Shown: positions 32,740 through 45,164, counted from the first letter of the stretch. The stretch is 64,000 nt of DNA from Corydoras sp. C115 (GCA_019802505.1 JAFMOC010000024.1:2286501-2350500), one strand, 5' to 3'. The notes: generated by a model from the sequence alone, not told the origin. Numbers and translations: made by a program.

Positions 32740-33025
32740 AAGTTAATGCCTTCTTCATCTCAGAGTCTGAGAGTTAAGAATCTGGGTGTCATCCTAGATA
32801 GCCCTTTATCCTTTCACTCTCACATCACTAATATAACCCAGTCTTCATATTTTCATCGCCGTAACAGCAATCGTCTACATGATTTATTCCTCTTTTTAAA
32901 CCTAGACTCAAAACTCACCTGTTCAAAATAGCCTTTTGTGATCTCCACTCTACTTATTTTGGAAAGTGTTGTGAAAGAGGCTTATAAATAAAATGTATTA
33001 TTATTATTATTATTATTATTATACA
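32740..33025 (+). pseudogene. LINE reverse transcriptase C-terminal relic (L2/Rex-like)
   Basis: A frame reads SLRVKNLGVILDSPLSFHSHI, the segment that follows the reverse transcriptase palm in L2/Rex-type LINEs (compare NLGVIFDSxLSFxxHI in that family). It jumps over most of the C-terminal region to a remnant LKPRLKTHLF in another frame, then ends with AAATAAAATGTATT and an (ATT)n tail up to about 33021. It is a 5'-truncated, internally deleted copy. Confidence 0.72.
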
Positions 33026-33314
33026 GACACACACATTTCTATTTCATTTTCAGTTTTATATATACATACATTATTTGTATCTAACTATTGTTTTCCACCT
33101 GTTAAACTGTACAACAACTCAAAAAAAGTATTAGTCCTTCACTGAAGCTTGGTCCTGACAAGATTCAAAAAGAAAAAAATATTATTTTATTTTTTTTATC
33201 TTGCCAGTTTCACTTCAGCTTGATCTTTGAGGCATTAGGCTCAGAAAATGGCAACGCTGCTTTGGGACAATGCACGGCCTTAAAAAGCAACACGTAACTT
33301 CAATATGAAGCTAT

Positions 33315-33485
33315 ATGTAAGTTCAAGTTCAAGTAGTCTATTTATATAGAACATTGTCACAAAGCAGCTTTACAGTGTTATAAGACTTTAAACCCCCAAA
33401 AAGCAAGCATATGTGAGAGTGGCAAGAAAAAAAATAAAATAAATAAAAAAAAAAAAAAAATAAAAAAAAAACTCACTTATGTTGA
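33315..33485 (-). repeat. L2-like LINE 3' tail with A-rich expansion
   Basis: Inverted tail (AAGTAGTCTATTTATATAG, AAAGCAGCTTTACAGTG, GAGAGTGGCAAG) whose internal A tract has expanded to nearly 50 bp at 33427-33472. Confidence 0.72.
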
Positions 33486-33590
33486 TATTTTAAAGAAATA
33501 TATAAACTACACTATGTATACTTTGCTGGCGATTCTAAAAAGTTTAAAGTTCACAATTTTTTTGTATGCAATGGTGGAAAAAAGATATAC

Positions 33591-33591
33591 A

Positions 33592-33674
<83 letters not shown>

Positions 33675-33676
33675 CA

Positions 33677-33735
<59 letters not shown>

Positions 33736-33743
33736 AAAAAACA

Positions 33744-33800
<57 letters not shown>

Positions 33801-33844
33801 AAAACGATATTTCTCTATGTATATATATATATATATATATATCT

Positions 33845-33914
<70 letters not shown>
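33591..33914. repeat. Very long interrupted (TA)n array
   Basis: About 320 bp of TA broken at 33670, 33733, 33786-33821 and 33842 by AAAACAAGAT, CAAAAAAACAAGAT, a short CA block and CTTCTC. Four overlapping reading frames of Tyr/Ile are artefacts. Confidence 0.97.
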
Positions 33915-33921
<7 letters not shown>

Positions 33922-34284
33922 AATACATAGGCGCTAGTGAACAGGCAATGGCGTAGGTTGGATTTTTTCGAGCTCCGCTGACTTTTCTTGATAAATATAG
34001 TTTGTGGCATTTGTTTTATAAAATAAAGTCATAGGTTAGGTATCTGAATGTGTAGTCAATACACTCGTTTAATTTCCGGACGAACTGGGCGAGTAAATGG
34101 CCAAGAATTTACGTCAATTCACGTTTACGGGTAAGAACATCGCTAACAGGCCTACTGCCTCGGGCGATACCCCACCGATATCCAGAGATAAAATGGCAGA
34201 GTTGAAGCCCGAGATATTCACGTCGACATCACCACTATACTAAGGTCTGAGCTGAAGAGTGTACTCGCAGACGAATTTGCAGGA

Positions 34285-34780
34285 ATGAGGTCGGAGCTAT
34301 GGGCTGTTAAAGAGGAAGTGATTAACAACATGGCTGTGCTGCGAGCGGACATGGACAGTTTGAAACAGATCGTTACGGGAATGGAACATGGCCTCTCTAC
34401 ATGCTCAGATGATATCACTACTCTGCAAACGACAGTGCACAAGCTTAGTAGGGATGTAGTGTGTCGACATGGAGGGACGTATGAGGAGGTCAAATATTCA
34501 AATTCTTAATGTGTCTGAGAGCTCTGGATCGAGCTCTCCCGCTGCGATCTCAAAGTTATTGAAGGAGGTCTTACATCTGGAGAAGGAGGTCATAGTGGAT
34601 AGGTCACATCGCAGCCTGCAATCGAGACAGGGTTGCAAACCTCGTGCTATCGTGCCCAAACAGGACTGTGTGGATATTCTTTGTCGGGCTAGAGAGGCTG
34701 GCTCTCTGCAGTACGGTACTAAGATTTTCATCTTTCCCGACTACCCACCTAGTGTAACCCGTGAAAAGGCTGTTGGCACA
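34285..34780 (+). pseudogene. Tx1/L1-like ORF1 relic
   Basis: The first frame has heptad-like MDSLKQIVTGMEHGL and TLQTTVHKLSRDV, consistent with an ORF1 coiled coil. A frameshift near 34470 leads to MRRSNIQILNVSES, SKLLKEVLHLE, VDRSHRSLQ and GTKIFIFPDYPPSVTREK, the order of the RNA-binding (RRM-like) domain of L1-type ORF1 proteins. The C-terminal end is missing. The protein would normally coat the element's RNA. Confidence 0.72.
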
Positions 34781-34797
34781 GACAGAACATAATCTTT

Positions 34798-37320
34798 TGT
34801 CCACAAAATATGACAAAAACATGATTAACAAAATTAATTGCAGGACATATGAGCATGGAGAGAAGACGGGGAAGATCCTTGCCCAACAGATACGTCAGAA
34901 GACAGCAAATCAAACTATTTCTGAAATAAAAGATGACCAAGATATATAGACATATAGACCACTTACAGATTAATAACTGTTTCCTTAAGTTTTACTCTAA
35001 ATTATATGGATCAGAATCACCCGGGGATGAAGCCATATTGAAAGCATTTTTTGAACAAATTGACCTAACAACAGTCGATGCAGAGGCTTTAAATAAGCTT
35101 GATGAGCCACTGACTAAAGAAGAGTTTCTTGCAGCAGTAAAATCTCTGCAAAGTGGCAAGAGCCCAGGTCCAGATGGGTTCCCCAGTGAATTCTTTGGAA
35201 GTTTGCTGTGGAGCTCACTCCACTTTTGCTCTCCGTTTATGGAGAATCATATACATCCGGCTCACTACCTTTGACTATGCGTCAGGCAGTTATATCGTTA
35301 ATTCTCAAGAAAGATAAAGATCCTGGGGAATGTGGTTCTTATCGTCCAATCTCGCTTCTCAATGTAGATTGTAAATTATTAGCCAAGATTCTTGCTCAGA
35401 GATTAGAAATTATTTTGCCAATTATTAAATAAATTATTAAGTCAAAATTTTATTAGATGGATTGACGTTCTTTATGCCTCACCTCTGGCAGCAGTCCGTA
35501 CAAATAATACTTTATCCTCTTTTTTTAAGCTAGGCAGAGGCACTAGACAAGGCTGCCCCCTCTCGCCCCTCCTCTTTTCCTTAGCTATTGAACCATTAGC
35601 CATATTACTACGCAACAAGGAGGCAATCAAAGGGATATGTAGAGGAAGTTTCTTGCATAAGGTTTCTTTATACGCGGACGACATGCTTTTATATACATCT
35701 GATTCACTATCTAGTATACCGGAATTACTTAATGCATTAAATAGCTTTAGTTAAGTGTCAGGATATAAAATTAATTTAGGAAAGAGTGAGCTTATGCCCA
35801 TAAACAATATGGACAAAGCGGCCGAATTAAATCAGTTCCCATTTAAAATTAATACTGATAAGTTTAAATATTTGGGATTATGGGTGACACATAAATTCAG
35901 AGATCTTTATGATGCTAATTTTCCCCCTCATATCAAAATTGAAAAAAGATCTTAAACGATGGAATTTACACTCTCTGTCCCTAGGGGGCAGGATAAATAT
36001 CATTAAAATGAACGTGGCCCCTAAATTCCTATTCTTGTTTCAAAACATTCCAATTTTTTTAACAAGAACTTTTTTTTAAACATGTTAATAAGATGATTGT
36101 CGCGTTTATTTGGTATAATAAAAGGCCCAGCACGTCTGAGTATTCTGACAAGGCATCGTACACAAGGCGGTTTATCATTACGAAACTTTTTATATTATTA
36201 TTGGGCCTGTAATGCACGGATATTATCTTATTGGATCAACAATGTAGGAGGACTAAGTGACCCTAAGTGGGTGCAATTGGAAAGAGTGTCATGTACTCCA
36301 GTATCACTGCAGGCATTGATTTGCTCTGTTGTTCCCATGCCTGAGCCTTTGTCCAACTATACAACTATACTAACCCGATTGTGAAATGTTCACTTAAAAT
36401 TTGGATACAGTTTAGAAAGGTGTTCTTACTTAAAAACCCCTCCAGTTCGGCTCCTGTAATGGGTAATAATATGTTTACTCCTTCAGTAACTGATGCAGCC
36501 TTCATTAAATGGAGGGACATGGGCTTCTATACCATTAAGGATCTCTTTATTGATAACAAATTTGGAACATTTGAACAGCTCAGGAGCATAGGAAATATTC
36601 CTCATTCACATTTTTATAGGTACTTACAATTGCGAAGTTTTATCTCATCACATTACCCCCACTTCCCCACCTTACCACCGAAAAATCTTTTGGATACTAT
36701 CTTAGATTCTACCAGAGCCCCACTAAAAATTGGTATAGTATATGCTTTAATTAACTCAGAAAAATCTGAATCTCTACTATCACTGAAACAATGATGGAAG
36801 GAGAAACTAGGTATACAGATATCAGAGAAGATCTGGGAGGAAGCCTTGGACAGAATTCATTCTTCATCAATATGCATGAGACATACTGTGATACAGTTCA
36901 AGGTTGTTCATCGTTTACATTGGTCTGAAATTAAGCTAAAACCTTTTTACCCAATATTGATCCTGTCTGTGAGAAATGTAATACAGACTTAGCCACTCTT
37001 ACACACATGTATTGGCCTGTTTTAAATTAACAACATTTTGGCAATCAATATTTTCCTTTCTCTCAAATGTTCTAGATATTACTATCCCACCTTCACCATA
37101 TGAGGCCATATTTGGGGTGATATCACAGGATATTTGCATAGGTAAATCAACAAAGTATGTAATTGCTTTTTCAACTTTGTTGGCAAGGTGACTAATTTTA
37201 CTTAATTGGAAAGATACACCTTTAAACATTGGATTAAGGAACTAATGTACTTTTTGAATTTAGAAAAAATTCGTTATACGACGAGAGGGGACATCTTGAA
37301 ATTCTATGCTATCTGGCAGC
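34798..37320 (+). pseudogene. Tx1/L1-like ORF2 relic (reverse transcriptase)
   Basis: Segments in order: NKINCRTYEHGEKTGKILAQ (pre-RT linker), GKSPGPDGFPSEFF (finger motif), SYRPISLLNVDCKLLAKILAQR, then after a deletion at about 35432-35455, GRGTRQGCPLSPLLFSLAIEP and LYADDM, with catalytic YADD at 35671-35682. After that come GYKINLGKSELMP and KYLGLWVT (thumb) and LGGRINIIKMNVAPKFLF. The deletion removes the first palm motif with its catalytic Asp. Several stops and frameshifts follow, down to about 37320. The apurinic endonuclease domain is absent. Confidence 0.85.
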
Positions 37321-37589
37321 CTGTCATTGCATATGTGGAACAAATGGATATTGATGCATAAGACCGTTTGTATGTACTACCATTATTGAATGTTGTGTAC
37401 ACTGTGATTGTTACAGCTACCATTACTGGACAATATTTGTTTATGTATTAGTGCTAAGAGAAATTTATATGTGCAGTGGGGAGCGGGCGGGTTTTTCCTT
37501 TCTTTTTTTTCATTGTTAAAATTTTCGCAAAAAAAAAACAAACAATAAAAAGATACAAAAATTAAATAAAAAAAAACCCATAAAAAAGA

Positions 37590-37675
37590 CACACGTATAC
37601 ATACACACACACACATGTATAGACACACACACACACACACATATATACTGTATAAGCACAAACACACACAAGCAC
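37590..37675. repeat. (CA)n-rich microsatellites
   Basis: CA/TACA tracts interrupted by TGTATAGA. They lie just after the LINE tail. Confidence 0.9.
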
Positions 37676-38089
37676 TCACACTGCAGGCATTGTAATTTTT
37701 TTTTTTTGCTTGTTGTTTAAATGGCAAAGAAATTATTAAATAAATCAAGAAATTAATTCGGAGTATAAAGAGATTGGAGCTTGATTCAGATTTAATAAGA
37801 TAATAATTAATTTTACATCAGTGATGTCAAACAACTGAATCTTTAGGAAAGAGATGTAGAGGGGAGTCTCCCCCTTGTGGGCAGAGTTTGAGAACAACCG
37901 CAGGAACATTAAGTAGGTTGTAGTGCTTTTACCACTTCTGTGAATAGGTTTTAGAAACAAACAGACATCATGGTTGTACGCAACCACATCCAAACACATA
38001 CACAGAAAACATAGAGTAACTAATGCAAATACATCATAATGTAACAACCCATGTAAACTATGGAAACCATATAAAGTGATAATTTCATC
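37676..38089. other. Intron 2, unannotated stretch
   Basis: No exon or repeat recognised. Confidence 0.35.
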
Positions 38090-38245
38090 ACCTGTTCATC
38101 ACAAAATGCAAAAGCTTGGGTGTTAACATTCACTTTAAAAACCGGCCCCAACGATGAAAGGTTTATTAATAATTTTTAAATAAACACAATCATGAATGAA
38201 ACCACTTTTTTCATTACAGTGAACAGTGCCTAACAGTACCGCCTA
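38090..38245 (+). repeat. R1/hAT-N1-related fragment
   Basis: GTTAACATTCACTTTAAAAACCGG, GGTTTATTAATAATTTTTAAATAAACAC and CATTACAGTGAACAGTG follow the R1 order. Confidence 0.5.
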
Positions 38246-38280
38246 ACAGTACCGCATTCTTGTGATTTCTTCCCATATAT

Positions 38281-38480
38281 TATCATTTAGCAGATGCATT
38301 TATCCAAAGCGATTTCCAAGTATCCCAACACAGGTTTGGGTCAGAACACAGGGTTACATACAGAATTCCTGGAACAATATGGTTTAGGGTCTTCCTTAAG
38401 GACCGACACTGGTATCATCAGTGGACCTGGGATTTCAACCCAGAACCATTGGATTGCTAGCCCAACATCCTAACTACTGA
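38281..38480 (-). repeat. SINE-B copy
   Basis: Inverted: CATTTAGCAGATGCATTTATCC, CCTTAAGGACCGACACTGG, CAGTGGACCTGGGATTTCAACCC, CCAACATCCTAACTACTGA. The extreme head is lost. Confidence 0.85.
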
Positions 38481-38917
38481 CAGTAAAACTGTCAACTGAC
38501 TACCTGTATGTACTGAATGAACAGATTATTTTATTATCAGACCTAAACCTTCCCTGGTGGCATGTGCATATTCCACAAGTGCAATAACAAAATTCGTTAG
38601 CTTTAAAGAGAATGAGAACACACTCTCACACATATTAGCCACAACATAGCTATTTAACTCTCTATTCAGAAAGAATCTCAAGACAAAATGATTCAAACTT
38701 TAAAATAAAATATGTAGTGATTTTGCATCATGAAGAGAGAGATGATGGAAGTACTTCTAGCTATTGCTATATCAGCATTTAAATGTATATACTGTACATA
38801 CATGGCATGTCCCTGGTTATGTAAGGAGGCAGACAGAAGATGTTTATACATTGGGTCACATGAGGCATCTTGTGGATATGATCTGGATATTTTGGTTTTA
38901 TATATTCATGTCTTTTT
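38481..38917. other. Intron 2, unannotated stretch
   Basis: No exon or repeat recognised. Confidence 0.4.
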
Positions 38918-39048
38918 GCCCAGCGATAGATTGACGCCCTGTCCTGGGTGTATCTGCCCAGCGCTCAAAACGTTCTCCCCTGGATGGGCATGGGGAACCC
39001 CACCGCGACCCTAATATAGGATAAAGCGGAAGATAATGAATGAATGAA
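38918..39048 (+). repeat. V-SINE 3' fragment
   Basis: It begins at GCCCAGCGATAGATTGACGCC and is nearly identical to consensus to the end (AGCGGAAGATAATGAATGAATG), so 5' truncation occurred on insertion. Confidence 0.9.
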
Positions 39049-39224
39049 TGTTTGTGTCTTCCTTCTTTTTATAGTGGATACAATTTTATGAAGTATGTTT
39101 TGACCTTCTTGGTTCATTCCGCTAGCCATGCATTAGTTATTCTTTTATAGGACACATGTCTGAAGATGGCAGAAGGCTGTGACTTGTTTTTTATTGACTT
39201 CTCTGACAATTCGGTCGGTTTCTG

Positions 39225-39628
39225 GGGATCTGGGTGGGTTATCTGGGTTCTCCAGTTTCCTCACACAGTCCAAAAACATTCAGGGTAAATCAGGTGCTCT
39301 AAATTGCCCCATATAGCATAGGTGTCAAAGGCCCGCATCATTTTACATTGTTCTATAATTAATATTATTAATTGCCCGGCGATATGGTTTTTTGGACCAT
39401 GCTCATATTTGAAATGTTTTATGATTTTGACAGGAACTATTTTATGTAGAGCAGAAATATTTAAAGATATTTAATGTTTAATGTTTTCTAAAATGGCCCA
39501 AGAGCAAAGAAAACTGAATGTGTTGATTTGTTGTCGTTACATTTGCCTAATTATTTCATTTTTTGGGTGGGCAACCCGTCCACAACCCTAGAATAGGACT
39601 AAGTGGTCAAGATATTGAGATGAGATGA
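39225..39628 (+). repeat. V-SINE copy split by a hAT-like fragment
   Basis: The front part (GGGGATCTGGGTGGGTTATC to AAATTGCCCCATATAGCATA) ends at about 39322. The back part (GGGTGGGCAACCCGTCCACAACCC to GAGATGAGATGAG) covers 39563-39628. The insert starts GGTGTCAAAGGCCCGCATC, like the ends of GTGTCAAA-type hAT elements. Confidence 0.7.
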
Positions 39629-39704
39629 GTTCTCTTGTCTACTTTTAGTACGTGCATGAATGTCTCATGGTGGTTTCATAAAAAAATAGACTTTTTTAAG
39701 GGTT

Positions 39705-40365
39705 AAAAGTAAGGCTGGGGCAACGCAGCAAAACATCCACATGGCAGCAAAACTGCGACGTAGGGTCGGTTTTCTTTTTTTATTTTCTTATCTTAGCATA
39801 TCATTTTAAGACTTTTACCACGTTTAACGTGTTTCCATTATAAGTAGTGCATTACTTACCGTTTCTTCGTTGTCCTATGTACATACATGCAGCTTTTCTT
39901 AATACCGCTCATGTTTACATATTGCATTAAGATCAATTTGAATGTCTGCGCTTGTATATAGTCAACAAAAAATATATAGTCAACATATACAGTCCATAAA
40001 ATGTCATGCCATATGTGGCTCAAAGTATAGTCAGTTCAGTTTTTTTTCCACCAAGGACCGACTAGTTACCTGGTTATTTAATCATTTAAAGTGAACTATT
40101 TTTACTTTTCTTCAGAAAAAAAAGATAAATTTTTACATCCAGTATTTTTGGTAAGATATTTCAGTAATGGTAAAAGACTCATTTTAGAGCACTGTGTTTG
40201 ATTAAGATATATATTTCAACATTCAAGGTTTTTATTTTTCATTATTTTGGATAAGTTATTTTAATTCCAAACACATTGACATTTGAGTAATAATTTTTAG
40301 ATTAATCGACTAATCAGAAAAAATATATATTATAATAATCGTTAGGATTAATTTATAGTACTCAT
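39705..40365 (+). mobile_element. Decayed hAT element (same family as 59480-60640)
   Basis: It shares, in order, CAGCAAAACATCCACATGGCAG, TAGCATATCATTTTAAGAC, CCGTTTCTTCGTTGTCCT, CATCCAGTATTTTTGG and TTTTTAGATTAATCGACTAATC with the 59480 copy. Its left part, which holds a BED-finger frame in that copy, is reduced here. It ends about 220 bp from exon 2. Confidence 0.65.
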
Positions 40366-40585
40366 GTAGTTTTAAAAGGTAAAGACATGAGCACCAAGCT
40401 AATCCTCACAAAGAACAAGATTTTAAATCGCAAAGGACACTGTATTCATAAACAGAAATAGTCCCCTATTTATATTTATTCAAATTTAATCAGAAGAATA
40501 TGAACATTTAAAAGTCTTAATTTAATTGATTCAGTGAAAATGTGACACACGGTGAGGAATAACACATTTGTTCGTTTATATTTAC

Positions 40586-40662
40586 CTTCGAGGCTCGACG
40601 ACGCTCTGTGCAATCTGGATGCTGACACGCAACATATTCTTCCTCCTGGGCAGACTTCTCAT
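40586..40662 (-). CDS. plekhg5: plekhg5 coding exon 2
   Basis: A 77-nt exon with acceptor TTGTTTCAG and donor TCGAAG|GTAAAT. It completes an Asp codon from exon 1 (G|AT), then encodes EKSAQEEEYVACQHPDC and TERRRASK (residues 41-65). The human long isoform has a matching exon reading PAEKKGLRCQNPAC and DKGRAAK just before VCHHADC, so the identity and the K|V junction agree. Cys52 and Cys57 sit in a CxxxxC pattern that exon 3 repeats as CHHPDC, which suggests both pairs belong to one metal-binding module. An ATG at the 5' end of the exon is out of frame and is not the start. Confidence 0.93.
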
Positions 40663-41274
40663 CTGAAACAATACAAGCGGATGTGAGCATTGAATCATCC
40701 TCAGGTTTATTAAACATGCAAACAGTATTACTGCAAAAAGGAATTTGGTAATATCAATTCAGCTGTTAGAAGCACAGAGAGTTCAGCACACATTCTAAGG
40801 GCCCTAGCCTACACCCTGCACAAGTTGCATCATGATGCTCATTAGCCATCTTACACCCCATTAAAAGTCAATTTTCACACCTTCTGCCTGGGAATGTTAA
40901 ATAGCAGGTACATTTCTGGCATATTGCTATCTTGGCAATGGAAGACACAAGTGCATGATGGACTGAAAGCAACCTAGACTAATGTCAGCAGTAAGATTTT
41001 CATACATAAAAGACCAACTGTTTATGAGAACAAGCTTTTGCTTAAAACAAGGCCTGAAAAATACATGGAGCCAAGAGAGAGTCTCTCTTTTGCTGGCTGG
41101 ACTGAAGATACAATTGCAGCATTTTGCGCTACACGTTACTCAATTTCTGTGGGTTTAAAAGTGTTTCAAAGCATATGAAGTTTATACAAGCATGGGAAGG
41201 GTTTATGAAGCCCGTATTGGAACGGCCTCCCTGTGCTTCTGTCAATCACAGGAACCCAAACTCCTCCCACACAC
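40663..41274. other. Intron 1 next to exon 2, unannotated stretch
   Basis: About 600 bp free of recognised repeats, unusual for this intron. It may contain splicing or regulatory elements, but no specific site can be named. Confidence 0.4.
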
Positions 41275-41400
41275 TTGATTTAAAGGAAGCAGTATGTGTT
41301 ATTTGCGTGTATGGTTCTTCCTCACGGTCCATGCTCCGCCTCTAAACTAGACTAATTGTACTTCCGCCTCAATTTTTCGTCTCCGCGAATTCTGTAACGT
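41275..41400 (-). repeat. R3 repeat, inverted fragment
   Basis: ATTTAAAGGAAGCAGTATGTG, TCACGGTCCATGCTCCGCC and TCTAAACTAG are the inverse of the R3 order at 7940-8105. Confidence 0.5.
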
Positions 41401-41474
41401 TTGAATACTGCCTGGAAAAGCATGTACTGAACCGCATGTGTGTGTATTTATGTATGTATGTATGTATTCGTATA

Positions 41475-41687
41475 CAGTGGGTTGCAAAAGTATTCATACC
41501 CCTTGAACTTTTCCATATTTTGTCACATTACAACCACAAACATAAATATATTTCACTGGAATTTAATGTGAAAGACCAACACAAAGTGGTATACAATTGT
41601 GAAGTGGAAGGAAAATTATACATGAATCAACATTTTTTTTACAAATAAAAAACTGAAAAGTGCGACGTGCAAAAGTATTCAGCCCCC
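41475..41687 (+). repeat. Tc1 left terminal inverted repeat
   Basis: It pairs with the right copy except for one base. The inner end repeats part of the outer motif (GCAAAAGTATTCA appears at both ends of the arm), which may give two transposase-binding sites, as in other Tc1 elements with long repeats. That role is inferred. Confidence 0.96.
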
Positions 41688-41845
41688 TTTTCCCTGAGTG
41701 CAACCAATTGCATTCAGAAGTTGCCTGATGAGTGCTTATGACTCAAAAGGGTCCTCCTGTGTGTAATCTAATCTCAGTACAAATACAGCTGCTCCGTGAC
41801 GGCCTCAGATGTTGGTTAAGAGAATATTGGGAAGCAAACAGCATC

Positions 41846-42853
41846 ATGAAGTCCAAAGAACAAATCAGACAGGTTAGGAATATGGTTTTGGAGAATTTTA
41901 AAGCAGGCTTAGGTTATAAAAAGATTTTCAAAGCTTTGAACATCTCACGGAGCACTGTTCAATCCATCATCCGGAAATGGAAAGAGTATGGCACCACAGT
42001 AAACCTGCCAAGACAAGGCCGTCCACCTAAACTTACAGGCCGAACAAGGAGATCACTGATCAGAGAGGCAGCCAAGAGGCCCATGGTGACTCTGGATGAA
42101 ATGCAGAGAGCCACAGCTCAGGTGGGGGAAACTGTCCACAGGACAACAATTAGTCGTGCACTACACAAATGTGGTCTTTATGGAAGAGTGGCAAGGAGAA
42201 AGCCATTGTTAAAAGAAAACCATAAGAAGTCCCGTTTGCAGTTTGCCAGAAGCCATGTTGAGGACACAGCAAACATGTGGAAGAAGGTGCTTTGGTCAGA
42301 CGAGACCAAAATTGAACTTTTTGGCCACAATGTGTGGCGGAGAAATAACACTGCACATCACTCTGAAAACACCATCCCCACTGTCAAATATGGTGGTGGC
42401 AGCATCATGCTCTGGGGGTGCTTCTCTTCAGCAGGGACCGGGAAGTTGGTCAAAGTTGATGGGAAGATGGATGGAGCCAAATACAGGGCAATCTTGGAAG
42501 AAAACCTGTTGGAGTCAGCAAAAGATTTGAGACTGGGGCGGAGGTTCACCTTCCAGCAGGACAACGACCCTAAACATAAAGCCAGAGCTACAATGGAGTG
42601 ATTTAAAAAAAAGAATATTCATGTGTTAGAATGGCCCAGTCAAAGTCCAGACCTAAACCCAATTGAGAATTTGTGGCAAGATCTCAAAACTGCTGTTCAC
42701 AAACGCTCTCCATCCAATCTGACTGAGCTTGAGCTGTTTTGCAAGGAGGAATGGGCAAGAATTTCAGTCACTAGATGTGCAAAGCTGGTGGAGACATACC
42801 CTAAAAGACTTGCAGCTGTAATTGCAGCAAAAGGTGGCTCCACAAAGTATTGA
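41846..42853 (+). pseudogene. Tc1 transposase, one premature stop
   Basis: 336 codons, including the final TGA and one premature TGA at codon 252 (42599-42601). A start at MKSKEQIRQV fits the family; an upstream in-frame ATG at 41732 adds a stretch with no match to the family. Paired helix-turn-helix motifs occupy about residues 1-110 (KIFKALNISRSTVQSIIRKW; then RTTISRALHKCGL), with an AT-hook-like RQGRPPK between. The DDE triad is Asp152 (WSDETK), Asp239 (QQDNDPKH) and Glu274 (NPIENLW), with the DD34E spacing. The stop lies between the second and third catalytic residues, where the family normally has Trp (TGG to TGA). No frameshift is seen. Confidence 0.94.
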
Positions 42854-42858
42854 CTCAG

Positions 42859-43807
<949 letters not shown>

Positions 43808-43860
43808 ATTTATATTTAGTGATTTAGCAGATGTTTTTATCCAAAATGACACAACACAAG
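43808..43860 (-). repeat. SINE-B tail fragment
   Basis: Only TTAGTGATTTAGCAGATGTTTTTATCC is left, next to a V-SINE. Confidence 0.55.
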
Positions 43861-43867
43861 TAAGGGA

Positions 43868-44160
43868 CGGCACGTTCGCCTCTTTTAACGCTGGGCATCC
43901 AGGTTGGAATCCTGATCTGGGTGGAGTTTCCACATTCTCCCTGTGTCCGCGTGGGTTTCCTCCGAGTTCTCGGTTTCCTTTCATTATTTAAAAACATGGA
44001 TTCAAAGGAAGTGCTATAGATTGCCCCATATTGTGTGAGTGAATGTGCCCAATGATAGATTGGCACCATTCAAAACGTTCTACCTTGGATAGACATGGAG
44101 AACCTATTCCCCCCGTGCAACCCTAGTAGAGAATTAAGCAGTCAAGATAATGAGATAAGA
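43868..44160 (+). repeat. V-SINE copy
   Basis: CACGTTCGCCTC head remnant, GGGTGGAGTTTCCACATTCTCC, CCAATGATAGATTGGCACC, then a deletion to AAACGTTCTACC, and tail AGAGAATTAAGCAG. What follows matches the DNA after the V-SINE end at 39628. Confidence 0.85.
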
Positions 44161-44390
44161 GAAGTCTACTTTTAGTATTTGCACGATATTTTACCAGATT
44201 TAAAGGTTCCGAAAAGGTTTACTTAGACAGGTGGTACTAGCCCCGGAATTGTCCTTACAATGAACAAGATTTTAAATCACAAAAGACATGGTGTTTGCAT
44301 TTATAAACAGAAATAGTCTTCAAATAGAAAAAAATTATTAATAAAAAAAAATAATAATAAATAAATAAATAATAATAAATTAATTAATTA

Positions 44391-44452
<62 letters not shown>

Positions 44453-44482
44453 GCTCTAGTAATACTTAGTCAAATTTAATTA
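44161..44482. repeat. Local duplicate of 39629-40500, with long poly-A
   Basis: CTACTTTTAGTATTTGCACG and GAACAAGATTTTAAATCACAAA match 39640 and 40410. The hAT element at 39705-40365 is absent here. An A-rich tract with a pure A run of about 55 bp (44394-44450) interrupts the match before TAGTCAAATTTAATT. Confidence 0.6.
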
Positions 44483-44655
44483 AAAACATGGATACAATGT
44501 AAATCGACTGCTCTAATCCATAGATAGGCCCCTGCACTGCCCAGTGATAGATGTCCTGGGTGTATCTGCCCAGCTCCCAAAACGTTCTCCCCTGGATGGG
44601 CATGGGGAACCCCCGTGACCCTAGTAGAGGATTAAGTGGAAGATAATAAATGAAT
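44483..44655 (+). repeat. V-SINE 3' part
   Basis: From AAAACATGGATACAATG, with an internal loss, to CCTAGTAGAGGATTAAGTGG and AAATGAATG. Confidence 0.83.
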
Positions 44656-45108
44656 GAACACAAGTCGGTAGTTAAGGAAAACCAGCTACAGTGTAATCAA
44701 ACCTGGTCATTATCCAATCTGGATAACCTGGTTATTTTGTTTTATTATTATTATAATTTTTTTTTTCATAGTAAGTGTCTTTTAAAAAACACATCTTTAA
44801 AAATGTCAGCTGAAGGTGGCGGGAAGCCTACGTGCAACAGGACAGTCGATTCGGGCAGCTCGTCGAGACGAGAGGTCCGCAAAGCCGTAATTTTAGCTTT
44901 AGCACGAGTCAGTGGCCAGTAATGACTAGGTGTGAAGAGGGTGCAGTCTGAGTCAGCAATTTCCATCGCCGCTCTTTCTCTCGGAGAGGAATTCCTGACC
45001 TCAGTACCGCTGATTAAGCTTAACACAAACAAATAAAACTGTTCTAGTGGCATACACGCTGCAGCTTGCACATATGATGTCAGTGAATTAAAAGAGGGAG
45101 ACAGAAGT

Positions 45109-45115
<7 letters not shown>
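44656..45115. other. Intron 1, unannotated stretch
   Basis: 44800-45060 is less AT-rich than its surroundings but has no recognised domain or splice pair. Confidence 0.35.

Positions 45116-45164
<49 letters not shown>

Larger units (their letters stand above)
34090..37578 (+). mobile_element. Decayed Tx1/L1-like LINE, internally deleted
   Basis: A 3.5-kb non-LTR element. ORF1 remnants come first (a coiled-coil-like frame at 34285, then RSNIQILNVSES and FIFPDYPP at 34469-34780). They are followed directly by the linker and reverse transcriptase of ORF2; the endonuclease is missing. It ends in a poly-A/AAATAAA-rich tail near 37545-37578. Frames are broken many times, so it is inactive. Confidence 0.85.

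Noticed and set aside
33507..34010. Open frames of 82-167 codons made of Tyr/Ile over the TA array on both strands
   Set aside because: They are generated by the dinucleotide repeat, overlap in several frames and have no codon bias or domain.
40586..40662. ATG at the first bases of exon 2 as the translation start
   Set aside because: It is out of frame with the PLEKHG5 reading and gives no conserved protein.
41732..41845. Upstream ATG of the transposase frame
   Set aside because: The added 38 residues have no resemblance to Tc1 proteins, while MKSKEQ aligns with the usual start.
42150..42564. Minus-strand and frame-shifted ORFs inside the Tc1 transposase
   Set aside because: Shadows of the transposase gene in other frames.
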